Positions 15,296 to 20,490 of a stretch of DNA of 20,490 nucleotides are shown one piece after another; the first letter of the stretch is position 1, and every line of letters begins with the position of its first letter. Made by a program: the position numbers and the translations under genes. The stretch is from positions 1 through 20,490 of the forward strand of contig JAGTRA010000005.1 in NCBI GenBank assembly GCA_018396935.1, read 5' to 3'. Below the pieces are notes generated by a model. It was not told the origin of the DNA. It did not search any database and was given only the letters and a program-made list of their open reading frames with translations. This stretch comes from Candidatus Bathyarchaeota archaeon. Its GTDB lineage: Archaea > Thermoproteota > Bathyarchaeia > Bathyarchaeales > Bathycorpusculaceae.

Positions 15296-15883
15296 TCATA
15301 TTTTGAGGTATTCCTCAAGTTTTCCTTCCATTTCCAGTTTACCCAGCCAATCTACAATGCCAATAGAGCATTTCCTAGATCCCTTTATTACTTCCAAAAT
15401 TTCGTTTACAACATCCTCTGGGCTTCTACTGGTAACATTCAACTCACATATCTTATCTTTGCTATAGGCATGTAGTGCCTCCACGAGACAAACATCAAGA
15501 ATTTCTGCAGCTAGATTCTCCCAAAGCTTATTGCCAGAGTAGCCTGCCTTAATCATAAGCTTCTGAAGCTCCTCAGGATCCCTTCTTAAGACTAAAACAT
15601 GCATTGTAATTTCATCCGGGACTACATGTTGTGCATAATGGCCGTCAACGACAATATTTTCCTCGGTAGCGCTCTCTACAATCTCCTTTATCCGCTTCTT
15701 CATCTTCTCCTCATCCACAATCATCGACCCCCTTTTTTCGTCTACGCCCAAAATAATACCTTCCTTAACCGCTAATTCAGTTAGGTTAATATAAGAAGCG
15801 TTAATCTTATGCGCTAATAGACGTGCGATTGTCGTCTTGCCTACGCATGGGGTTCCAGTTATAACTATAACCCTCTTAACCAT
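15296..15883 (-). CDS. AK6/Fap7-type adenylate kinase, putative ribosome maturation factor
   Basis: The protein has 195 residues, the usual size of the archaeal homologues of eukaryotic AK6/hCINAP and yeast Fap7. These bind Rps14 and act late in small-subunit rRNA processing, and have adenylate kinase and ATPase activity. The P-loop is GTPCVGKT (about 10-17), INLTEL lies at about 32-37, and VVDGHYAQH (about 78-86) is the family's Walker B-like segment. LRRDPEEL (about 99-106) is the start of the lid. The C-terminal part includes a basic-hydrophobic tail ending LEEYLKI. The start is ATG 15883. It is divergent from the RNase P RNA gene and convergent with the nuclease-like gene (16-base gap). 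Confidence 0.92.
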   Translation of the reverse strand: MVKRVIVITGTPCVGKTTIARLLAHKINASYINLTELAVKEGIILGVDEKRGSMIVDEEKMKKRIKEIVESATEENIVVDGHYAQHVVPDEITMHVLVLRRDPEELQKLMIKAGYSGNKLWENLAAEILDVCLVEALHAYSKDKICELNVTSRSPEDVVNEILEVIKGSRKCSIGIVDWLGKLEMEGKLEEYLKI

Positions 15884-15910
15884 TTAAACCACCGACAGTA
15901 TAGAGGGTGG

Positions 15911-15923
15911 CGAAACTTTTAAT
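15911..15923 (+). promoter_or_regulatory. BRE/TATA promoter of the RNase P RNA gene
   Basis: CGAAA (15911-15915, BRE-like) followed by TTTTAAT (15917-15923) is centred about 29 bases before the first base of the RNase P RNA P1 helix at 15949. That is about the spacing expected for an archaeal TBP/TFB promoter and supports transcription starting at or very near the mature 5' end. Confidence 0.65.
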
Positions 15924-15948
15924 GGCTTCTATTCAGCTCAATATAATT

Positions 15949-16269
15949 GGGGCTGGCGAGTTGGCGTGTGGCTTTCGGGCCGATTCTAAATGAGGCCTGA
16001 GGAAACTCCGCCCACATGTAGAAGTGCAACGCCCGTAAGGGCGTAGGGCGAGAGCCCTGGCTCCGGAGCAGAAACGGAACGTCCACCCTGCAGATGCTGA
16101 TGAGACATGCTAAGTTGTCGAAAATGCTGGGTGGAAACGGTGAAACGGCCGTCCTGCACGTGGAAAGGGCAAATAGGCGCCGATGAGGCTTCTACCCAAG
16201 GCGCGGGTAGCCCGATTAGCCGAATGCCACATAAAACAGAAGGCGGGTTACGGCCAACACGCCAGCCCC
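15949..16269 (+). ncRNA. rnpB: RNase P RNA (archaeal type A)
   Basis: This is the catalytic RNA of RNase P, which removes the 5' leader of pre-tRNA. P1 is a perfect 10-pair helix, GGGGCTGGCG (15949-15958) with CGCCAGCCCC (16260-16269), and defines both ends at about 321 nt. Conserved region I, TGAGGAAACTCCGCCC, is at 15998-16013, and region V, ACAGAAGGCGGGTTAC, at about 16236-16251. They form P4: AACTCCGCC (16004-16012) with GGCGGGTT (16242-16249), including the conserved bulged U. Hairpins at 16029-16044 (ACGCCC-GTAA-GGGCGT) and 16045-16058 (AGGGC-GAGA-GCCCT), a CR-II-like AGCAGAAACG near 16067 and the GGGTGGAAACGGTG stretch near 16130 fit the specificity domain. Open frames across it are spurious. 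Confidence 0.95.
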
Positions 16270-16284
16270 TAGCGAAACCCGCCT
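16241..16284 (+). repeat. Inverted repeat joining the P4 3' strand of RNase P RNA to its downstream flank
   Basis: AGGCGGGTT (16241-16249, the 3' strand of P4) is perfectly complementary to AACCCGCCT (16276-16284), 7 bases beyond the mature 3' end. If both are transcribed, nine uninterrupted pairs could form, competing with P4. The sequence after it (CTATATTTGTCT) is T-rich, so this could also be part of a terminator or a processing hairpin. Confidence 0.5.
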
Positions 16285-16356
16285 ACTCTATATTTGTCTA
16301 TTGATATATACTTGATTCTGAAATATGCTTTTTAAGTCTCCTCGTTGATGTTTGAT

Positions 16357-16451
16357 ATGATCTCTATGAATTTGGATGAGTTTTATAGGATATTAAAAAA
16401 TTTGGTTACTCCGATAAAGCCATAAAGGTTATGCTTGAATGGTATGTCTAG
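16357..16451 (+). pseudogene. Small unrecognised ORF with an apparent one-base frameshift
   Basis: ATG 16357 opens MISMNLDEFYRILK in frame. At the A-run 16395-16400 the reading would have to shift to continue as [16 protein letters not shown], ending at TAG 16449-16451; as written, the first frame ends at a TAA about eight codons later. One extra A in the run gives an intact protein of about 32 residues (28 from the internal ATG 16366). A TATA-like TTTTTAAG at 16329-16336 is centred about 25 bases before ATG 16357, which fits a leaderless gene. I do not recognise the protein; it looks helical and soluble. The stop overlaps the end of the macro-domain gene on the other strand. It may be a small real gene with a sequencing error, a decayed gene, or chance. 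Confidence 0.4.
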
Positions 16452-17023
16452 TGGAAGATTTTCATAGCTACCTCTTTATATTTTTCGAAGCTTTCTTTTG
16501 TGAAGAGTACAAACACCACTTCCTCCAAACCGTTTTCTTTCTCTAAGAAATCTTTCACAGTTGATAATGCAATTCTGCTAGCTTCGTCAATCGGATAGCC
16601 ATACGCTCCAGTACTTATAGATGGAAATGCTATTGTTTTTATCCCCTTTGAAACCGCTAGCTTCAATGAATTCCTGTAGGCTTCTGCGAGAAGCTCTGCT
16701 TCCCCGCTTTTTCCCCCACGCCAAACTGGTCCAACAGTGTGTATAACGTACTTTGCCTTTAGGTTCCCTCCGGTTGTTATAACTGCTTTACCCGTCGGGA
16801 GACCATCTGGATATTCAGTAGCTCTTATGCGCTTACACTCCTCCAAGATCTTAGGGCCTCCCTTCCTATGTATAGCTCCGTCAACGCCTCCCCCTCCCAT
16901 TAATGATGGGTTAGCAGCATTTACTATGGCATCAGTTTCCATTTCAGTGATATCCCCCTGAATAAGTCGAATTCGCGCCCCACCCACTCTAAATTCGATT
17001 TGATCCAAGTAAGACACCTTCAC
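16448..17023 (-). CDS. Macro-domain protein, probable ADP-ribosyl / O-acetyl-ADP-ribose hydrolase
   Basis: The protein has 191 residues and is a single macro domain of the MacroD/YmdB type. It removes ADP-ribose-linked groups, such as acetyl from O-acetyl-ADP-ribose or mono-ADP-ribose from proteins or nucleic acid ends. Visible motifs are QGDITEM (about 22-28), [19 protein letters not shown] (about 34-52, with the Asn and Asp-Gly of the active loop), HTVGPVW (about 95-101) and the phosphate-binding [10 protein letters not shown] (about 135-144). All key loops are present. The start drawn is GTG 17023 (GTG 17017 possible), with no strong ribosome binding site. It lies 13 bases after the tsr3 stop and is probably co-transcribed with it. 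Confidence 0.95.
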   Translation of the reverse strand: MKVSYLDQIEFRVGGARIRLIQGDITEMETDAIVNAANPSLMGGGGVDGAIHRKGGPKILEECKRIRATEYPDGLPTGKAVITTGGNLKAKYVIHTVGPVWRGGKSGEAELLAEAYRNSLKLAVSKGIKTIAFPSISTGAYGYPIDEASRIALSTVKDFLEKENGLEEVVFVLFTKESFEKYKEVAMKIFH

Positions 17024-17036
17024 TAGCTATTTTACA

Positions 17037-17567
17037 TCAATATATGGTGTCTGCTTTTATGAATTGCTTCTGAATCTCCACGACCTCTTTACTATCTTTA
17101 GCTTTTGAGTAGCTTTCAAGTCTTTCGCGATTTATCTCCAAAAATGTAGGTCCCCACTTAAATATGGACATCAGCTTTATAGCTTCTTCTTTGAACCCTG
17201 CGATGTATAGAGCTGCTGCTATTGCTTCAGCGGTGCTAAGCTTTGTTGGGACGCCAAAATTTACGGGGTTTCCCGCCACTAGGAAAGGTAGGCATCGAGA
17301 AGTGCCCCTTACATGCTTAGTTAAAGGTTTTTCTACATGTTCCCAGCTGAAATCTAAAGCAGCTAAGCCAAAATTCTTTATCCTATCTCTATCAGCTGGT
17401 GAAAATGCTATTTCTGCAAAGGGATTCAAAACAATTGACCTTCGAGGTATAAGCTTCATACTTGTTACTAAGCGGATTAATCCATGGCGCTTTAACTTCA
17501 GGGCTGTACACTTTTTAGGGTCGCATTGTCTTGCATGGTAAACTATGATCTTTATCGAATTGGGCAT
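17037..17567 (-). CDS. tsr3: Tsr3-type rRNA aminocarboxypropyltransferase (DUF367)
   Basis: Tsr3 transfers the 3-amino-3-carboxypropyl group of SAM to a (methyl)pseudouridine of small-subunit rRNA, a late maturation step. The protein has 176 residues, typical of archaeal members. Diagnostic segments are QCDPKKCTALKL (about 14-25), LNPFAEIAFSPAD (about 47-59), LDFSWEH (about 71-77), RCLPFLVAGNPVNFG (about 91-105) with KLSTAEAIAAALYI (about 109-122), and FKWGPTFLEIN (about 141-151). The start is ATG 17567 and no strong Shine-Dalgarno is seen. It precedes the macro-domain gene on the same strand; with AK6/Fap7 and RNase P RNA nearby it belongs to an RNA maturation neighbourhood. Confidence 0.93.
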   Translation of the reverse strand: MPNSIKIIVYHARQCDPKKCTALKLKRHGLIRLVTSMKLIPRRSIVLNPFAEIAFSPADRDRIKNFGLAALDFSWEHVEKPLTKHVRGTSRCLPFLVAGNPVNFGVPTKLSTAEAIAAALYIAGFKEEAIKLMSIFKWGPTFLEINRERLESYSKAKDSKEVVEIQKQFIKADTIY

Positions 17568-17689
17568 GTTTACCGCTAATTATGATCTCTAAAGATAAAA
17601 ACAGTTTGCCTTTCTTCTATAATAAGGGAGTTGGGAATCGACAAATATTTTAAGGATGTAAAAGTCATTAAATATTGAGGATGATTTAA
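17568..17689. promoter_or_regulatory. Divergent intergenic region of tsr3 and the RAM-domain gene
   Basis: For the plus-strand gene a TATA-like TATTTTA lies at 17646-17652 and a GAGG ribosome binding site at 17677-17680, 9 bases before ATG 17690, giving a short leader. AT-rich stretches near 17590-17625 may serve the minus-strand tsr3 promoter. I found no convincing operator or small RNA here. Confidence 0.35.
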
Positions 17690-17932
17690 ATGCCGAAAGC
17701 CTTTGTTTTAATAAATACGGAGATAGGTTCAGAGTCTGATGTGCTAAAAGATCTTAGAAAAGTTGAAGGTGTAGAGGAAGCATACGCTGTATACGGTGTT
17801 TATGACATAATCGCCAAGGTGAATGCAGATACGATGGATAAACTAAAGGAAATAGTGACTTGGCGTATAAGAAGACTTGACAAAGTTCGCTCAACATTAA
17901 CAATGATAATAATAGAGGAGCAGCAAAAGTAG
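17690..17932 (+). CDS. Stand-alone Lrp/AsnC ligand-binding (RAM) domain protein
   Basis: The protein has 80 residues and consists of one alpha-beta RAM domain: AFVLINTEIGSESDVLKDL, then VEGVEEAYAVYGVYDIIAKVNA (split by the GVYD turn typical of the family) and VRSTLTMIIIEEQ. The DNA-binding helix-turn-helix of full-length Lrp/AsnC regulators is absent and no upstream frame supplies it. Such single-domain proteins bind amino acids or related small molecules as dimers or higher oligomers and may modulate full-length Lrp proteins. The ATG start has GAGG 9 bases upstream and a TATA-like box at 17646-17652. The next gene, tiaS, starts 90 bases after its stop from a candidate promoter of its own. 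Confidence 0.9.
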   Translation: MPKAFVLINTEIGSESDVLKDLRKVEGVEEAYAVYGVYDIIAKVNADTMDKLKEIVTWRIRRLDKVRSTLTMIIIEEQQK

Positions 17933-17981
17933 CGGCAACTCCACTTTTTCTATTACTCCCCTTTCTCATTACTGATAACAC

Positions 17982-17989
17982 TTTTTATC
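17982..17989 (+). promoter_or_regulatory. TATA-like box for tiaS
   Basis: TTTTTATC is centred about 37 bases before ATG 18023, so transcription would begin near 18012. That lies after TTG 18008 and favours ATG 18023 as the translation start. Confidence 0.4.
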
Positions 17990-18022
17990 ATCGTTTATTT
18001 CTATCAATTGGGCCGCGGTCAA

Positions 18023-19360
18023 ATGACCATCGAAATAATGCATATAGGGTTTGATGATACAGACTCGCCTAATAGAGGGTGCACAACGTATATCGCGGCT
18101 ATTTTAGTTGAGGAACTAACAAAGATTGGTGCTCAATTCATCGATTATCCTAATTTGATAAGGTTAAACCCAAATGTCCCATGGAAGACCAGGGGTAATG
18201 GCGCTCTGTGTTTAAGGATAAGATATGAAGATTACTTAGAAGAGAGAATAAGGGAAACTGTTCTAGAAAAGATCGAGGAGAACGCTGACCTACGTTATGA
18301 AGGCACGGATCCTGGAGTTGTTTTTTTCAAGGGCATGCATGTACCGCATGATGTAGTAAATTTCTCCAAAGAGGCGATAACAGGTATCGTAACCCTGCGT
18401 GATGCATTAAGGCTTTTGAAGAAATTCAAAATAGAGGCAGTTGGCTTCAAGAAGGCTCGTGGAATAATCGGGGGATTAGCCGCTGTTGGTGAACTTCTTC
18501 GGGGCGATTATACATTTGAGATAATTGCCTATAGAAAACCAGAAAATTATGGCAAAAAGAGACAAGTTGTTGTGGAATCAGTTATGGAGATGAACAAAAT
18601 TACCGCTCCCTACACCTTTAACAATATAGATTTTGAAACTGGCAGAGTATTGATAACCCCACGTGGAGCTGACCCTGTTTTATTTGCTATCCGTGGTGAA
18701 ACACCTGAAATAGTTAAGAAGGCTTTTGAAATTGTTAACGCTCTAGAGCCCATAGAGAGATGGGTTATATTCCGCACGAATCATGGAACAGATGCGCATC
18801 TTATGCGTGTTGAAAAACTTAGCCAAATAAAACCTTACCATTCAATAATTGCTGAGGGCATTGTAGTATCATATCCCAAGATTGTACCAAGGAGACATGT
18901 TATATTCTCAATAGATGATGGAAGTGCTCGTGTTGACTGTGCAGCCTATGCCCCCACAGGCATTCTAAATAAGGTTGCAGGGAAGCTTATCCCCGGCGAC
19001 CGTGTAGAAGTTTATGGAGCTGTCCGTCCTCCATCTGATAACCATCCAATTACCATAAACTTGGAAAAAATTCGAATTCTTGAACTTGCACCCAAGGTGA
19101 TATACCAGAATCCTCTCTGCCAGAACTGTGGTAAAAGATTGAAGTCTATGGGCAAGAATAAGGGTTTTAAATGTGAAAAATGCGGATCACGATACTTAAA
19201 TGCGGAAAAAGTAAAGATTGAACTTAAGCGAGATATAAGTTGCGGGCTATATGTAACTTCTCCAAGATCACAAAGACATTTAACAAAGCCTTTGGAGAGA
19301 TATGGTAGAGAAAAGTTCGGAGAACCCGTAACACTAATAGATAAGTGGCATAACCCATGA
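18023..19360 (+). CDS. tiaS: tRNA(Ile2) 2-agmatinylcytidine synthetase (TiaS)
   Basis: Replaces the C2 oxygen of the wobble cytidine of tRNA-Ile(CAU) with agmatine using ATP, so the tRNA reads AUA. It is essential in archaea. The protein has 445 residues from ATG 18023. The N-terminus carries the kinase-like signature HIGFDDTDSPNRGCTTY (about 7-23). RLNPNVPWKTRGNGA (about 47-61), GTDPGVVFF (about 94-102) and RGIIGGLAAVGE (about 146-157) follow. An OB-fold lies at about 277-350 (GIVVSYPKIVPRRHVIFSID), and a C-terminal zinc ribbon has C366-X2-C369 and C384-X2-C387. TTG 18008 and ATG 18038 are alternative starts; the ATG at 18023 fits the promoter position. Substrate-site residues look intact. 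Confidence 0.97.
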   Translation: MTIEIMHIGFDDTDSPNRGCTTYIAAILVEELTKIGAQFIDYPNLIRLNPNVPWKTRGNGALCLRIRYEDYLEERIRETVLEKIEENADLRYEGTDPGVVFFKGMHVPHDVVNFSKEAITGIVTLRDALRLLKKFKIEAVGFKKARGIIGGLAAVGELLRGDYTFEIIAYRKPENYGKKRQVVVESVMEMNKITAPYTFNNIDFETGRVLITPRGADPVLFAIRGETPEIVKKAFEIVNALEPIERWVIFRTNHGTDAHLMRVEKLSQIKPYHSIIAEGIVVSYPKIVPRRHVIFSIDDGSARVDCAAYAPTGILNKVAGKLIPGDRVEVYGAVRPPSDNHPITINLEKIRILELAPKVIYQNPLCQNCGKRLKSMGKNKGFKCEKCGSRYLNAEKVKIELKRDISCGLYVTSPRSQRHLTKPLERYGREKFGEPVTLIDKWHNP

Positions 19361-19398
19361 AAATCACTCCGTTAGTTCATCGTATTTAAGCAAAATAG

Positions 19399-19406
19399 TT
19401 TAAATT
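19399..19406 (+). promoter_or_regulatory. TATA box of alaS
   Basis: TTTAAATT, preceded by an A-rich BRE-like CAAAATA, would start transcription near 19429. This leaves a leader of roughly 20-30 bases before the candidate alaS starts. It also shows that alaS has its own promoter, 96 bases after the tiaS stop. Confidence 0.5.
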
Positions 19407-19456
19407 GTTGGGCGATTTTTACTTCTAGAATCACTCTGTGATGTAGGTGTTGAGGC

Positions 19457-20490
19457 TTGACATGTTTTCCGGCTGAGGAGTATGCCCTTCCCTTCTTTAA
19501 AGAGGCTGGTTATATTAGGAAACTCTGTCCTAAATGTAACACTTATTACTGGACTTTAAATCCAGATCAAGAAACCTGCGGCGAGGCAAGACCTGAAGGT
19601 TGCGCAAACTATACCTTTATAGGTAATCCGCCAACGGGTAAAAAATATGAAATCCGTGAGATGCGTGAAACTTTCTTATCATTTTTCGAAAAGCATAATC
19701 ACACTAGGATAAAGCCATATCCAGTTGTAGCTAGATGGAGAGACGACATATATCTCACACATGCAAGTATTATAGATTTTCAACCATATGTCACAGAGGG
19801 TATAGCTCCACCCCCAGCGAATCCTCTTGTAATAGTTCAGCCATGCATAAGACTTGTAGATATAACTAATACTGGTCCGACCTTCGGAAAGTATATAACC
19901 ATATTCGAGATGGGCGGTCATCACGCCTTTAACTATCCAGATAAGGAAGTGTACTGGAAAGATGAAACCGTGAGATATCATGACCTATTCATAAGGGAGC
20001 TTGGCATAAAACCTGAGGAAGTGGTTTATAAGGAGGAGGTTTGGTCTGGGGGTGGAAATGCCGGTCCCTGTCTCGAGTGTATAGTTCGAGGATTAGAAGT
20101 TGCCACCCTTGTCTTCATGCAGTATAAGGTTGTTGGGGATCAATTCATAAAATTACCCATAAGAACCGTAGATACTGGCTATGGAATTGAACGCTTCACT
20201 TGGCTCTCTCAGGGTACTCCAAGCGCTTTTCAAGCAATTTATGGCGACCTTCTTGACGAAATATTTAAAATGGCTGGCATAGAGCGCATTGATACTGCGC
20301 TACTAGCTAAGGTGGCCAAATACTCCCATCTCATGAGCTTAAACAAGGATGTTGGAAGACTTGAAGCTAGGAGTAAAGTTGCAGAAATAATTGGCGTGGA
20401 CACGATGGAATTAGATAGAATTTTGACTCCAATAGAAAATGCTTTCGCTATTGCTGACCACACCAAATGCTTAACCTTCATACTTTCAGA
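19457..20490 (+). CDS. alaS: Alanyl-tRNA synthetase, archaeal type, 5' part (runs off the window)
   Basis: Charges tRNA-Ala. The frame is open from TTG 19457 to the last base, about 344 codons of a protein usually near 900. EEYALPFFKEAGYIRK leads into the archaeal N-terminal cysteine cluster (CPKC, TCGEA, EGC), then ARWRDDIYLTHASIIDFQP, CIRLVDITNTG and the motif 2 region TIFEMGGHHAFN, followed by VWSGGGNAGPCLE and RTVDTGYGIERF. These belong to the class II catalytic core of archaeal AlaRS. The 5' end is odd: in another frame the bases just upstream read LRLDMF, which looks like the usual beginning. Removing one T from the TTTT at 19465-19468 would fuse it to PAEEYALPFF. The start used here is therefore provisional. 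Confidence 0.95.
   Translation, partial: MTCFPAEEYALPFFKEAGYIRKLCPKCNTYYWTLNPDQETCGEARPEGCANYTFIGNPPTGKKYEIREMRETFLSFFEKHNHTRIKPYPVVARWRDDIYLTHASIIDFQPYVTEGIAPPPANPLVIVQPCIRLVDITNTGPTFGKYITIFEMGGHHAFNYPDKEVYWKDETVRYHDLFIRELGIKPEEVVYKEEVWSGGGNAGPCLECIVRGLEVATLVFMQYKVVGDQFIKLPIRTVDTGYGIERFTWLSQGTPSAFQAIYGDLLDEIFKMAGIERIDTALLAKVAKYSHLMSLNKDVGRLEARSKVAEIIGVDTMELDRILTPIENAFAIADHTKCLTFILS

Noticed and set aside
15019..15318. Open frame of 99 codons on the minus strand across the nuclease-like gene end.
   Set aside because: The plus strand has a better start, a ribosome binding site and fold-like motifs.
16107..16304. Open frame of 65 codons on the plus strand.
   Set aside because: It lies almost wholly within the RNase P RNA, whose P1, P4 and conserved regions are clear; the peptide has no recognisable features.
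19438..19476. Possible C/D box small RNA: GTGATGT (C box-like) and CTGA (D box) about 30 bases apart at the alaS start.
   Set aside because: The C box deviates at its last base, internal boxes are poor, no flanking stem is seen, and the span overlaps the alaS start.
19679..19981. Open frame of 100 codons on the minus strand.
   Set aside because: It is antisense to the strongly conserved AlaRS core.
1..20490. Search for tRNA genes, CRISPR repeats, insertion sequences and phage genes.
   Set aside because: No T-loop signatures, regularly spaced repeats, transposase motifs or phage structural genes were visible by eye on either strand.

Overview
This window is archaeal chromosome. It carries archaeal informational genes: a family B DNA polymerase, archaeal DnaG, aPelota, TiaS, an archaeal-type AlaRS, a Trm-G10-type tRNA methyltransferase, Tsr3, an AK6/Fap7-type kinase and an archaeal type A RNase P RNA. 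TATA/BRE-like promoters, several probable leaderless starts and frequent GTG/TTG starts agree. Base composition is moderately AT-rich and genes are tightly packed. A TACK-lineage archaeon, possibly Bathyarchaeia-like, is my inference from gene content and the polymerase motifs; no marker here proves it. I see no mobile element, CRISPR array or tRNA gene.

Layout. 1-2426 (minus): a KaiC/RadA-like ATPase followed, with overlapping stop and start, by an ATP-dependent DNA ligase that leaves the window and is broken by a one-base frameshift. 2551-3357 (plus): a TIM-barrel sugar-phosphate isomerase/epimerase-like protein. 3338-7432 (minus): a compact four-gene run, class II HMG-CoA reductase, PRPP synthetase, Trm-G10-type methyltransferase and RNase Z. 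7627-8793 (plus) dnaG converges on 8776-11166 (minus) polB, whose exonuclease motifs are degraded. 11252-14641 (plus): a CBS-pair protein, pelota, a TtuA/Ncs6-type tRNA thiolase and a ZIP metal transporter. 14600-15883: a DUF1922-type zinc ribbon (minus), a PD-(D/E)XK-like protein (plus) and an AK6/Fap7 kinase (minus). 15949-16269 (plus): RNase P RNA. 16357-17567: a small frameshifted ORF (plus), a macro-domain hydrolase and Tsr3 (both minus). 17690-20490 (plus): a stand-alone Lrp/AsnC RAM domain, tiaS, and the 5' part of alaS.

How the genes fit together. The theme is RNA maturation and translation quality: tRNA 5' processing (RNase P), 3' processing (RNase Z), tRNA modification (Trm-G10, TtuA-like, TiaS), charging (AlaRS), small-subunit rRNA maturation (AK6/Fap7, Tsr3) and ribosome rescue (pelota). 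DNA replication and repair (polB, ligase) and isoprenoid/nucleotide precursor supply (HMGR, PRPP) are interleaved.

Most worth following up: a family B polymerase with an intact polymerase site but lost exonuclease residues; an HTH-like extension fused to the DNA ligase; a sequence just after RNase P RNA that could pair perfectly with the 3' strand of its P4 helix; and three apparent single-base indels at homopolymers (ligase, small ORF, alaS start), which suggest either assembly errors or gene decay.
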